A stretch of DNA of 64,000 nucleotides. Source: Anoplolepis gracilipes. Taxonomy: Eukaryota > Arthropoda > Insecta > Hymenoptera > Formicidae. Each line of letters opens with the position of its first letter. Positions within the stretch are counted from its first letter, which is position 1. Below are positions 1 to 11,594 of the stretch, piece after piece. The DNA is taken from contig NC_132981.1 in assembly GCF_047496725.1 (NCBI RefSeq), positions 4,492,001-4,556,000 of the forward strand, given 5' to 3'. The position numbers and the translations under genes are program-made. Under the pieces are notes generated by a model. The model saw only the letters and a list, made by a program, of their open reading frames with translations, was not told where the DNA came from and ran no database searches.

Positions 1-149
1 TAAATTTAAATAGCATTATTAAAAAATAATAAGCATTAGAATTGTTATATTATTAGGTACGTTTACGTCTAAAGCTACTATATTCAGTACTACATACTTT
101 TACTGTAGCATATGGCAAGTTCATCATAATTTATATATGACAAATTCAA

Positions 150-192
<43 letters not shown>

Positions 193-471
193 ATGATAAA
201 TTAATTTTACGGCGTATGATTTCTCTTCCTAGACTAAAAGAGATGATATTTGATAAAATAATTTAAAAAATGTATACACAAACAAATTGTGTAAGAATAA
301 ACATTATTGATAAACAGATAATCAATTAATAACCAAATTAACCAATACGACAATGTGTTTTTCCTTTTAACAAAATTATACATTCTATCCTCTGACAGAT
401 AAATTCGAATAATTAATAAAATGTTATCTATAAATTATGTACATTTGTGATTTTTATATATGACAATTGTA

Positions 472-474
<3 letters not shown>

Positions 475-517
<43 letters not shown>

Positions 518-547
518 GGTGCGCGTGTGTGTGTTGTACATATATAC

Positions 548-604
<57 letters not shown>
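475..604. repeat. Compound (GT)n / (TA)n microsatellite
   Basis: About 55 bp of alternating GT/GC is followed by a short ATAC-rich link and then about 50 bp of pure TA. Open reading frames across it encode only VCVC and YIYI repeats and are artefacts. Confidence 0.95.
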
Positions 605-609
<5 letters not shown>

Positions 610-619
610 CACAATACTA

Positions 620-625
620 TTTATT
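620..625 (-). terminator. Candidate poly(A) signal of p38
   Basis: AATAAA on the minus strand, 64 nt downstream of the p38 stop codon at 689-691. It is the first canonical hexamer after the stop. Cleavage here would give a very short 3' UTR, and signals further left outside the window cannot be excluded. Confidence 0.4.
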
Positions 626-688
626 CTGTGTTAATCTCTATATCTTATCTTACTGTGTTTAAATCCATATCACGCTATGAATGTAATC

Positions 689-1883
689 TTAAGAAGTCGT
701 TTCAATTGTTGAAGACAACGTGGGTAACTGCTGTGGAACAAAGTTTACAGCTTCGTGGTACACAAGTTCTACAAGTAAGAATGCCCGTTATTCAAATTGT
801 AAAAAATATTTTATATTAAAATAGAAAATAATAAAGATCCATTACCCTTCCATTTTTCTACTGGTAGGTCCATGTCCTCAAAACTTTGATCATATGGTAG
901 AGACACAGGTTCGTCAGTTGGATCTGCGTATTGCGCAAGATATGGATGTGCTAATGCTTGTTCAGCAGTGATCCTTTTTTCTGCGTCCAATTCCAACATC
1001 AATTCTAACAAATCAATAGCTAAACAAAAATTTGACATAGTTCTATTTACTCATTCAATACATATTCCCAACAATGAACATTTTTCATTTACCTAAAGGA
1101 TTAGCTCCACGAAATACCTCTTTAAAGTTTTTTTTCTTTAATGGTGGTAAACTCTGAATATAATTTCTGGCCTATAACAATAATTAAAAATTACAATAAA
1201 AAGTCATATAAATAGCATTTGTGCAATTTAGATTCTGTAAGATTTATACTTTCTATGCATTATATGTACTGTATATTCTATATGGTTTATATCTACATAA
1301 AAGTTCTGAAAGTTTTATAATTATATATGTTTATAATGAATTTATAAATTTATTATTTTTACATCTTAACATAAAATATAAACTAGATATCAAATCAAGA
1401 AATAAAAACTATCTTTACAAAGAAATAAAAATACACTTTTTGGAAAGCTACATTTGAAAAAACCTGTATATGAGATAAAATCTAATATCATATACATTAA
1501 ATTACATAAAAAAAAACAAATTTACCTCTTGGCTAGTAATTTTGCTTAATGTTTCCTCTGTGGGTGTGCCACAGAGTACTAACACTCGTGTTAGGTGATC
1601 AATGTCTGCTTACGGTTAAGGTATGTTTAAAAAGCAATATTAAAATTAAATATGACAAACAATAATTTTAGTTGTGCTAATATACATCAAACCATTTCCA
1701 TAAATTATAAATTATCGTGCACATCTAGAATAAGCTGGATGTTTGTTATAAAGCAGCATGAATTAATTCAAATATTGAATATATACAAAAAAATAATAAT
1801 CTTTTTAAACTTTTCTGTTATAAATATATAATTATATAAAATATTATATAAACATATATATATTACCCTTTTTATACCTAGAC

Positions 1884-1939
<56 letters not shown>

Positions 1940-4465
1940 AAGTGCAGAGAGGTTTTATTACTAAAATTTTATATAAAATATTATGTATAATTTGAACCCA
2001 TCGCGAATTTGCCAAGATATATATTTTTTATTTTACATGTTAATAAAATAAGAAAAGATATGATAAGAGAGAAAATGCAACTCACATACTATCTAAGATA
2101 AATATAAAACGTGCACAATTTCATGCTATATAACGATGAAGTAACCAACATGGAATTACTAAAACAACTTACCGATTCTGATGATATTTTTTTCATAAAC
2201 TCGTCTCGTGGAGTACCCAAAATTTCCATAATTAAGTTCAATTGATGAATATCTGCTCTTGCTAAGGCTCCACTATATTTCACTTCAAAGACAATACATA
2301 TCCCTTTTATTAAATATTTCTTATTACATCCAAAAGCAATATGCTACAAACACATTTTAAATGTGTCATTAAAATTTTTATATACGGAATCTTTATTACA
2401 TTTTACTCATATTCAATTTGCAGACAGCTTACAAGATGCAAAATGTAAGTGGCTTTCTAAAAGCATATTAAGCAGAGTGTGCTGTATTAACTTTAACAAT
2501 AATTTATTTAGCTTTAATGCAACAATGGGATTTAGCTAGTATAGACCCTTAGCAAAAAGCATATTTATTAAAGAACATTGCAGGCAAAACAGAGGAAAAT
2601 ATTTACCAAGGCTAATTAACATGATCTTGTGTTAAAACATAAAATATTCATCTATTGTATGATTTATGAGAAAAATATATCAATGTGAAATAATATTGGA
2701 TTTAGCAATACAGCAAAACTTGTGAACAATGACTTAAAGGATACGATCTGTTCCAGGAAATAATGTTCTTCCAGTTAACAACTCTGCCATAATGCATCCT
2801 ACTGACCAAATGTCAACTAAAAAAAAATATATATATAATAATACAGCATCATATATTTTTGTATCTTTCTTATAAAATAATATAGAAAATTTATCTTCTT
2901 AATCTATACATTAATTTTTATTGATACAATTCTAACCTGTTTGATTGTAATGCATCCAATTAAGCATAATTTCGGGTGCTCTATACCACCTAGTGGCAAC
3001 ATAACCAGTCATCTCATTTTCTGTAGGTCTGGCTAAACCAAAGTCCAATATCTTCAATTCACAATCTTCATTGACTGCTATGTTAGATGGTTTCAAATCC
3101 TATCAATTAGATTTATGAGAAACATTGAGTTTTTACATTTTTTATATTTCTATAAATATATAAAAGCATATAACATATTATCATTACCCTATGTATAATT
3201 CCCGCAGAGTGAATATACTTTAAGCCACGAAGTATTTGATAGACAAGAAATTGCACATGATCATCAGAAAGTTTTTGTGTTCTGACAATATTGTTCAGGT
3301 CAGCGCCCATTAGATGTGTAACTAGGTATCTGTTTGAATATATATAAATAATAAAATTAGTATATGATAAAATAAAATTGATCTCTCATTGCCAAACAAT
3401 ACCCACACGTGTTGAAAATCTTCCAAAGACGAAGATGGATGGAATACATCTAATAATCCTATTACCTACAATCAATGTACATATTTAAAACTGATTAAAA
3501 ACGTAAAGAACTTTTCTACCATTGTGTTTACCTACATTTTCATGATTCATGTGTTTCAGCATACGTAACTCTCGGTATGTGCGTTTTGCGTGTACAGCCG
3601 ATTGAAATGGTCTGGCTAACTTTTTGATTGCTACTTTTTGTCCAGTAGTTGTGTCGACAGCTGAACTGAAATGCAAATATATCTTTTTTTATGAAAACAG
3701 AATAAATCCTAATCAAAGGTTCTTGCCTTAATACATGATATAATAAATATTACATAATAATTTACAGAATCATGATTACAAACTTCAAAATTTTTATAGA
3801 AAAAAAATAAATAAAAAAGCTCGAAGGAACAACCTAACCTAATCTAATTTACAAAAAAACTAAACATTCATTTCACCATTTGATAAATATTTTATACGTT
3901 GTTCCAAATTCGTTCTATTTTTGCAAAAATGCAAGAAAACGCATGCGCAATCTTTTGAAATTTAACGTATTTTTGGCAGTAATTATAGCCGGGGTCTTCA
4001 TCACAACGGAGAATAATCGTGCGATGACAATCTCGTCACTTTACGTCAGAAATATTGTAAATGTCAAGGTTGCAATCGGAGTTCATAGATAGATGTAACG
4101 GTACATCTCTCGTCACGACAATTTTCACAGCTGTCAACCGAATGTCAGCATCAGCTGACAAGCCGGATGGGAATCGCGTCAAATTTTTATGACAAAAAAA
4201 TTGTCCAAAGGACATCAAAGAGGTTAAGAGTATTTTTTTCTTTTTTTAAGTTATCTTCCGAATGTTTTTCCTGTTGAACCTCTGGCCAAATTCTCGACAA
4301 AGAATGTATCGTCAAAATTCGTTCACAATAACGTTTTATGTAAATTATTATTTTCACTCACCAGACTTGACCGTAAGCGCCTGAGCCCACGGGAGTAAGC
4401 AATTGATATCGTTCCGGTACCTCCCATTCTGTCCTGTTGATCTCGATCTTGTGAAATTGCGGCAT
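689..4465 (-). CDS. p38: p38 mitogen-activated protein kinase (MAPK14 / p38b type)
   Basis: Ser/Thr MAP kinase of the stress pathway, activated by MKK3/6-type kinases. Exons in transcript order: 4362-4465, 3536-3665, 3407-3465, 3188-3329, 2937-3099, 2745-2816, 2173-2252 (alternative 1526-1605), 1093-1171, 846-1019, 689-768. All phases agree; the total is 361 codons (360 aa), the usual p38 length. The protein starts MPQFHKIEINRTEWEVPERY. It has the glycine loop GSGAYGQV, the VAIKKL lysine, HRDLKPSN split over exons 4/5, DFGLARP, the TGY activation motif (EMTGYVATRWYRAPE, exon 5), and GCIMAELLTGRTLFPGTDH. The C-terminus PTLSSTIETTS follows the usual L16 extension. The only upstream in-frame start seen is the Met at 4463-4465. 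Exon 3 uses a weak donor (GTGGGT). The gene is head to head with ASNA1. Family identity is certain; which p38 paralogue name applies is not. Confidence 0.96.
1526..1605 (-). CDS. p38: Alternative (mutually exclusive) exon 7b of p38
   Basis: On the minus strand this 80-nt block follows an acceptor (CCGTAAGCAG) and ends at a donor (CAAGAG then GTAAAT). Read in the phase left by exon 6 (GAT C) it gives H-I-D-H-L-T-R-V-L, then CGTPTEE, then LSKITSQE, and joins exon 8 in phase 0 (next residues ARNYIQSL). It matches exon 7a (2173-2252) in length, phase and layout: HI.(H/Q)L at the start, GTP in the middle, KI(S/T)S near the end. Splicing both exons puts TAA five codons into 7b; skipping both also frameshifts. 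This is the hallmark of mutually exclusive exons. Residues affected are about 224-250, just after PGTD in the loop leading to the MAP kinase insert. The sequence has no internal stop, so it appears under selection rather than decayed. Confidence 0.85.
1889..1936. repeat. (TA)n microsatellite in the p38 intron between exons 7a and 7b
   Basis: About 48 bp of pure TA in the 567-nt intron that separates the two alternative p38 exons. Its position could let it affect RNA folding of the alternative region, but that is speculation. Confidence 0.95.
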
Positions 4466-5276
4466 CCTTTATTTTCGTGTGTTACGATATCAGCTTGCAG
4501 TGAAGAAGTACGACGTGCAGCCCCCACTTGCGTTCACCACTTCCACGCGATTATTGTACGTAACACTTCATTTCCAAATTAGCATACCGTGTTGCGTGAC
4601 CGTGTGTATCGCTACAAGTTTCTCACGTATAACCAATAGCCATACTGATCGGAGCTAAATACATATAATTATAAGCTTCCTCCTCCGCTGCTCCCTCTGA
4701 ACTAACCTAGACCTGCCCACGTCTTCCCGATTGACGCCATAATGGAATTGATCAGAATCGATAGGCATTATCGAATATTGAAGATCGATTAGGAACGCGC
4801 GTATAAAATTGTACGAGTACATAATACACATGAATGGATTATGTATATAATTAGCTTATACATACTTATAATTCTCGTTTGTAATTAATGTAAAAAATTA
4901 GGAATAATACAAAAATAAATTAAATAAAGTAGCATCTTTTATTAATAATATATGCTCACATATAGTATATTGTTCAATAGACCCTTTCTTTTATATTCCA
5001 CATATTTTACATCTATGTTTTTATTTTAGCATTGAAATGCTAAAGACTCACATTACGAAAGAGTACAGAAAGTGTAGCTGGAATGAACAGATCTTAGCAC
5101 TTGATCCATTTGATGTTACGCCACGTTGTGCGCGAGACTTTAGTCTGAAGTCGTCTGTCTTTTTTGCATTTTCCCTCGTTCTCGTGCATCGACATTTGAC
5201 ATACGCGCGACAATTATAAAAAAATTACGTGTTACCTTTCCGCAAGGTTTGCATTGTCATCTTAGCGACAGCAAGC
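4466..5276. promoter_or_regulatory. Shared upstream region of p38 and ASNA1
   Basis: About 810 bp between two divergent start codons. It must contain both promoters and 5' UTRs. The p38 side (4466-4740) is more GC-balanced and contains a CCAAT motif near 4632. The middle (4800-5040) is very AT-rich. No clear TATA box or initiator could be assigned. A 60-codon open frame at 5037-5219 has no recognisable product and is treated as chance. Confidence 0.5.
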
Positions 5277-7063
5277 ATGGCCGAGAGCAACGCGATGGAA
5301 GAATTCGAGCCCTCCATAAAAAATGTGATCGAGCAACGTTCCTTGCGATGGATATTCGTGGGCGGTAAAGGAGGAGTCGGAAAAACAACATGCAGGTATA
5401 CATAACCTGGAAAAAAATCATATGTTAGCAAAACACTTCAATGGAACAAATCATTAAAAACACAATATAACGTGAATATACATTTTTTCATATGTAATTA
5501 TCTTAATGTGACAAAAAAATATTTGCTTTTTCTCTCTGTTTAGATATCAAATTTTACAATGAAATAATTGAATTTTATTGAAGAAAATATAACTTATGTC
5601 ATAAAAAAATCTGCTCTTTTATTGATTTGTTTAAATTTTTAAAAAATTAAAAATTATAAGGACTTATCTAATCTTCATTTTGCAGTTGTTCCTTGGCAGT
5701 GCAGCTATCCAAAGTTAGAGAGAGTGTACTTATCATATCCACAGATCCAGCACATAACATTTCCGATGCATTTGATCAGAAATTCAGTAAAGTACCTACA
5801 AAGGTTAAAGGTTTCGATAACTTATTTGCCATGGAGATCGATCCTAATGTTGGCATTACAGAATTACCAGAGGAATACTTTGACAGTGAAGGAGGTTTGT
5901 TTACAAAAATTGTAACCTTACTTCTGTTTAATGTCTTTGTAATTCTGTTTAATATCTATGAATCTTTAAATAAGAAAAGTTCTCATTATAATGATTATTG
6001 TATATTATATTATTACAATATTATAATATAGATATGAAGACTATAAATGATTGCTGCAATAGTTACTGCACATATGAAATAAAAGAAACTAAATTTTTAA
6101 TGTACAGATATTTGAATTATTCCTAAATATATTTTTATAAGAAATTATTTATAAAAATGTTTTGTTTATATTATAGTTTCAGGAGGGGAAGCAATGAGAT
6201 TAAGCAAAAATGTTATGCAAGAAATTGTTGGGGCATTTCCTGGTATAGACGAGGCAATGAGCTATGCAGAAGTTATGAAGTAAATTTACACATTTGTTTT
6301 TTTTTTTTTTTTTTTTTTTATATTTATCACTTTTGTAAATTATTAAAAGGATTTCTTTTTATGATAAACTACAGATAAATTTTTTTGTTCTTTATGTCTT
6401 CAGGCTTGTGAAAGGAATGAATTTCTCTGTTGTGGTATTTGATACTGCGCCTACTGGACATACTCTAAGGTTATTATCATTTCCACAAGTCGTTGAAAAA
6501 GGATTGGGAAAAATAATGCGTTTGAAAATGAAGATTAGTCCTTTCATTACACAGGTTAGATACTAATATACATTTGATTTTATCTGCATTTAATAGCATA
6601 TTAAGTATATCAATTTGTGTTTTCCAAATGATTTAAATTGAACAAATTTTTATATTCTAGATAAGTTCATTGTTGGGATTGGCAGAGTTCAATGTAGATA
6701 CATTTTCTAATAAGATGGAGGAAATGCTTGCTGTCATTCGACAAGTTAATGAACAGTTTAGAAATCCCGATCAGACAACTTTTATATGTGTCTGCATAGC
6801 AGAATTTCTATCGCTATATGAGACGGAACGACTTGTACAAGAATTAACAAAATATGGTATTGATACTCATAACATCATAGTAAATCAACTGTTATTCTTA
6901 AAAGAAGGAAATACATCTTGTCAACTTTGTCTTGCAAGGCATAAAATTCAAGATAAATATCTAGATCAGGTAATTAATTTATTTATTTATATATGATATT
7001 GCAATTTATATTTTTTTAAAGATTCTAATATTTTATATTTATTTTATTTAAATGCAAAAAAAT

Positions 7064-7117
<54 letters not shown>

Positions 7118-7311
7118 TTAAATAATTATTAAACCACTATATAAAAGAAGTTAAAATTCCTATAAAATAAATTAAATTTCTTTTTCTTAAGATATTAGAT
7201 CTTTATGAGGACTTCCATGTCACACGACTTCCTTTACTAGAAAGGGAAGTACGCGGAGCTCAACAGGTCAGGGAATTTTCGGAAAATCTCATTAAACCAT
7301 ACAAGCCTTAG
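5277..7311 (+). CDS. ASNA1: ATPase ASNA1/Get3, tail-anchored protein targeting factor
   Basis: Cytosolic ATPase that carries tail-anchored membrane proteins to the ER insertase (GET/TRC40 pathway). Exons: 5277-5395, 5686-5894, 6177-6279, 6404-6554, 6661-6969, 7192-7311. Phases are consistent and the total is 337 codons (336 aa), the family length. Visible motifs: deviant Walker A GGKGGVGKTT (exon 1), switch I STDPAHN (exon 2), the methionine-rich client region around exons 3-4, switch II DTAPTGHTL (exon 4), and the zinc-binding CxxC motif SCQLC (exon 5) used for the homodimer. The C-terminus ends LIKPYKP. The start has a good context (AAGCATGG) and gives MAESNAMEEFEP. The gene shares its upstream region with p38 and faces GCAT tail to tail. 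No defect is seen. Identification is secure. Confidence 0.97.
6297..6319. repeat. Poly(T) run in ASNA1 intron 3
   Basis: A run of about 23 T in the short intron between ASNA1 exons 3 and 4. Simple homopolymer; likely length-variable. Confidence 0.9.
7069..7112. repeat. (TA)n microsatellite in the last ASNA1 intron
   Basis: About 44 bp of TA repeat between ASNA1 exons 5 and 6. Confidence 0.95.
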
Positions 7312-7661
7312 CATTTATGTAATTAATGATTAATAATACAATATACACTTTACATCTAATTCGAAGTTTTATACACTTACAACTTCGCGCGTTGGAAATT
7401 TGTATAAAGAAAGCTGAATCTTTATTATACTGCTCGATGTTTGTTATTGCACATGTTAATAAATTTAGTGTTGCATTTGCGGGCACTGTATTTGCAATAT
7501 TTAATTTGTATTATACAAATTAATTTAAAGAATAGAATATTTATAAATATATACAAACGAAAAAAATACGTATTGAATCGAGACAAAATATATAATTAAT
7601 TATACAATTTTTCTTTTATTAAAAACATACTTATAAAATTCTTTTATTAAAAATATACTTA
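7312..7661. other. Convergent 3' region between ASNA1 and GCAT
   Basis: 350 bp between two facing stop codons, holding both 3' UTRs. A plus-strand AATAAA at 7458-7463 (147 nt past the ASNA1 stop) and a minus-strand AATAAA at 7615-7620 (42 nt past the GCAT stop) are candidate poly(A) signals. The two short open frames here, one per strand, have no recognisable product. Confidence 0.6.
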
Positions 7662-7666
7662 TTAAA
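7611..7666. repeat. 28-bp tandem duplication overlapping the GCAT stop codon
   Basis: Two copies with period 28 (7611-7638 and 7639-7666), differing at about three positions and both starting TTCTTTTATTAAAAA. The second copy covers the GCAT stop codon (7662-7664). The duplicated unit carries the minus-strand AATAAA, so the gene has two copies of the potential poly(A) hexamer. Confidence 0.85.
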
Positions 7667-9578
7667 TCACTGCAAGTTCTTTTCCAATTTGTACGAAAGC
7701 TTTCACAGCATGGTCTATATCTTTAATCGAATGTGCTGCACTAATTTGAACACGTATTCTCGCTTTGTCTTTTGGTACTACAGGATAGCTAAATCCAATA
7801 ACGTAAATTCCCTTTTCTGTAAAAAATATTTTTGCTCAATGCAATAAAATAAGTCATAAAGCTTTGAAAAGAATACGGTAGCTCTCTGCTGTATATTATA
7901 TTGTTTTTATTTCTTTAAGAATCTTTACAGTTATATATAAAAAAATACATACCCATCATTTTATCTGCAAATGTTGCTGCCAATTTTGCATCACCTAGCA
8001 TAATAGGACAAATAGGATGATTATCACCAATGATAATAAAACCAGCCTTGGTCATTGCATTTCTAAAATGTTCAGTATTGTTTGCTAAGCGGTCCAAAAA
8101 TCCTGTGCTATCCGTTATAAGATCCATTACCTATTAATAACGTTTAAAATGCCGACAGTTTAATATTATTTCTATCTATTGTTTTCTTTTAACTGCATCT
8201 TTAACTACTTATGAGATTACTAATTATCCACATATAATGAAAATAAGATAATACTTTTTTTACCTTACTTGCGGATGCAACTACAGATGGGGGCACCGAA
8301 TTCGAGAATAAATACGGTCTACTTTTTTGTCTTAATAAACTAACAACTTCTTTTGTACTAGTCGTGTAACCACCTGCTGCTCCTCCAAGAGCTTTTCCTA
8401 ATGTAGAATTAATGATATCGATACTTCCAAGACAGCCAAAGTAGTCTTCTGTACCTCTGAATTGAAATAAATAAATTTGACAAGTAATATTGATGCTCAC
8501 AAATAGATAAATAATTCTGTATAAGTTTGTGAAAATATACCTGCCAGTTTTGCCAAAGAATCCGGTTGCATGACAATCATCTATGAATGTAATAGCATTG
8601 TACTTTTTGGCAAGTTCAATTATTTTTGGCAATGGGGCAACGGTACCGTCCATGGAGAATACGCCATCAGTTGCTATAAGACGTAAACGTGCCGATTTGC
8701 TTTCTTGAAGTTTACTTTCTAAATCCGTCATATTTCTATGTTTGTATCTTGACATTACATATAAAAAATTTTATATACGGGAGTAAGTACAAGATTAAAA
8801 AATTTATTTACAAGAAAATGATAACACTAAACAGATTACCTGTATTTCTTTGCTTTGCACAATCGTATTCCATCAATAATAGACGCATGATTTAATTCAT
8901 CGCTTAACACAGCATCGTCTGCAGTTAACAGAGTTTCAAAAAAACCGGCATTCGCGTCGAGGCACGATGCGTAAAGTATCGTGTCTTCCCTGCCATGAAA
9001 CGTGGCAATTTTTTTTTCTAATTCGACATGTATTTCCTGCGTTCCACATATAAATCTCACAGAACTCAAACCGGCACCGTATTTATCCAAGGCAATTTTT
9101 GCCGCATTAATAACATCCTTGTTATTCTGTTAAATTTGAATTTTAAGAGATCTCATCTTATGCACATCTTATATACAGTTTTAATTTTTATAAAATTAAA
9201 ATAAAGCCATATTTGTTTTAACATTGACTTTGATTCATTGTTTAAAATTTTTTTAATTATCTTACCGCAAGACCTAGATAATTGTTCGCGCAAAAATTGA
9301 GCGCCTTTTTCCCATTTGATAGAGTGATCCTCGTTCCTTGAGGTGAAGCAATTATACGCTCATTTTTCCACGTGCCTGCTTGTGCTATCGCTGCCAATTC
9401 CGGTTCTATGTAACGAGCCAGAGAATTTATTGTTCGGCTGATATTCCATCTGGTATCTTGAAATTTGGAAACTATATATAAAAAAAATTTTGTTACGCAA
9501 TCACTTTAGACAATGTCACTTTATAAATGATGATACTAGTCGCAAAATAAACATACTTCTTCTAAGATTTCCATACAT
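7662..9578 (-). CDS. GCAT: Glycine C-acetyltransferase (2-amino-3-ketobutyrate CoA ligase), mitochondrial
   Basis: PLP enzyme of mitochondrial threonine breakdown: 2-amino-3-ketobutyrate plus CoA gives glycine plus acetyl-CoA. Exons in transcript order: 9557-9578, 9266-9471, 8840-9126, 8541-8747, 8264-8456, 7953-8130, 7662-7816. The frame is open over 416 codons (415 aa), close to the vertebrate length. Motifs: LNFCANNYLGLA, GAGLSSVRFICGTQ, DELNHASIIDGIRLCKA, ATDGVFSMDG, the aspartate/histidine DDCHATGF, and the PLP lysine in NSTLGKALGG followed by AAGGYTT. The C-terminus has the usual GFSYPVVPKDKARIRVQIS block. The first coding exon is only 22 nt (MYGNLRR). The start yields a basic leader (R, R, K, then R residues in the first 25) without early acidic residues, which suits a mitochondrial presequence. 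A second ATG two bases on is out of frame. Confidence 0.95.
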
Positions 9579-9858
9579 GTCCTAAAATTATTTACTTTAG
9601 TTCTCGAATGATGTCGAGAAATCACTGATTTAAAATGATGAAAACAGTGCAGTTAGTTAAGTTGCTTAGTAAGCTGAAGTAGTCAAACCGGTTTTACATT
9701 TAGAAATGCAGTATTACCTTGAAAAACAATTATTACACAATCTGTTTATAAAAATCGAATAAATTCCTTTGTTAATATTAAAGTAAATAACACATATATA
9801 TATATATATATATATATAATATAAATTTCAATGTTTTCTTTTTTTTTATTTATATGTT

Positions 9859-9862
<4 letters not shown>

Positions 9863-9915
<53 letters not shown>
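9863..9915. repeat. (TA)n microsatellites upstream of GCAT
   Basis: About 53 bp of TA repeat; related tracts lie at 9793-9819 and 10242-10290 in the same spacer. Confidence 0.95.
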
Positions 9916-9918
<3 letters not shown>

Positions 9919-10236
9919 ATTATTATGACACCAATGAAAATTATAATTGTAAAAGTATCTGCATTTATACGAAAATTCATTTTTAGTTACCATCTTTTTT
10001 CATCTTTCTAAATATTTCTTATATAACATATATATAATATATCACGTCTGTAATGTATAATGTTTTCAAGTATTTATAAATTTCTGTGATTTTTTTATGT
10101 TTTCACAGAAATATCTGAAAACTTATAATTTTGCAATATATTTTTTATTAATTCGATCGATATATTTTAACATGTTTTAATTTATATTTTACCCATTTCT
10201 ATAATTAAATAATAATTTTGCATCATAAATTTCTAA

Positions 10237-10293
<57 letters not shown>

Positions 10294-11190
10294 TGCTTGT
10301 CTATTATAAAATAATAAATATTTACTTATGCATTAAATACATTTTTATTTAATACCATTTTAAATACTACTATATTAAATATCATTTTTATATAACTTAT
10401 TACTATCTTAATATTTTCATAATTGAGTTCACCTGATTATGATATTTCATTGTCAAAACATTTTTTTATTCTAGTATCAAGTTTTAGTTTATTAAATAAT
10501 ATTGAAATAATGATTCATATTGTCGCACATTAATTAATTCACAAAATTCATAAACTTTTATATTTATATTACACAAAAGATTTAAAGTAGAGATTAAGAA
10601 AGTTTTATTTTGTACACTGCAGTTCAAGCAAGAAGAAAGTTTTATAATTTCTAGATAAAAAATGTTCAAATTCTTTTCTTGGAGATGCTATTATACCAAC
10701 AATTAAAATATTAAAAATTAGTTGGAAGCATAGGTCGAAATACTTTCTTCCTGGTTGTACAATATTAAAGTATATACATTCTACAGTATGTATTGTATAT
10801 TCTATATCTCTTCAGTGTATGTATGTGTATGTGTGTATGAAGTTGTGTTCTTTCTGTAAACATATTTTTCTATGTATATAAAAAAAATATAAAGATATAT
10901 TAGATACGAGATCAGAAAATTTTATTCAATTATGAAAAGAATTAAACTTATTTCTAGTTTGTTGTAGAATGTGAGTCAGTGAGCATTTCTAAAATACCTT
11001 TGATAAATATAAATTTAAAATTTCTAGATATACATTTTATATCTATTTTATATTTGCACATAATGTGAATTCTTTATTTATATCATTACTTGTATCAGAT
11101 ATCTCACTATTTGGTCGATCATATATAACTTGGTTTTAATTATCACGTTTTCTCATGTGTTCAACTGGAAAACGTCTATTTACAAACAAA

Positions 11191-11255
11191 TTTTTTCTTT
11201 TTCTTAATGTTCTAAATATCGTACATTTTTTCTTTTTCTTAATGTTCTATATATC
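11191..11255. repeat. 35-bp tandem duplication
   Basis: TTTTTTCTTTTTCTTAATGT at 11191 recurs at 11226, each followed by TCTAAATATC or TCTATATATC. Period 35, two copies. Confidence 0.85.
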
Positions 11256-11594
11256 ATTATTGCTGGAAGAGGTTAAGAAAGGATAGCGACATATATAATT
11301 GAGCATTATAAATACTTAATTTTTTTAAACTATTTTATAATTAAAAATTCGTCAAATAAATATACAACACACAAACAAACTTGAAATTGTTATAAATTAT
11401 TTGCCTCGATAGATTCCTAAGCATACCAATTTATAACCATTTTAGAGTATCTTAAGATAGGAAATATATTATCTATAAGAACTCTAGAATATAACAACCT
11501 TTTTCATAATATAGACTGGTTACGAACTGTTTAACATTATTATTAAATTGATATCCAAAAAAATTAATTTTTACTTGTAAATGTAAAATTAGAT

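Larger units (their letters stand above)
1..688. other. Spacer downstream of p38, microsatellite-rich
   Basis: No gene is seen. The stretch is AT-rich and holds a (TA)n tract at about 155-189, a (GT)n tract at about 475-535 that ends in a GC-alternating part, and a long (TA)n tract at about 551-604. The p38 3' UTR should enter from the right. An AATAAA signal on the minus strand at 620-625, 64 nt past the p38 stop, is a plausible poly(A) signal. Confidence 0.7.
9579..11594. other. AT-rich spacer between GCAT and NCLN
   Basis: About 2 kb with no convincing gene. It should contain the GCAT promoter at its left edge and the NCLN 3' UTR at its right edge. It holds three (TA)n tracts (9793-9819, 9863-9915, 10242-10290) and a 35-bp tandem duplication at about 11191-11255. 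A 61-codon frame at 10484-10669 shows no known motif and looks like chance. Confidence 0.65.

Noticed and set aside
447..819. Open frames across the GT/TA microsatellite
   Set aside because: They translate to VCVC and YIYI repeats and overlap the p38 3' end; no real protein.
5037..5219. Small open frame between p38 and ASNA1
   Set aside because: 60 codons without a recognisable motif or splice context, inside the expected promoter region.
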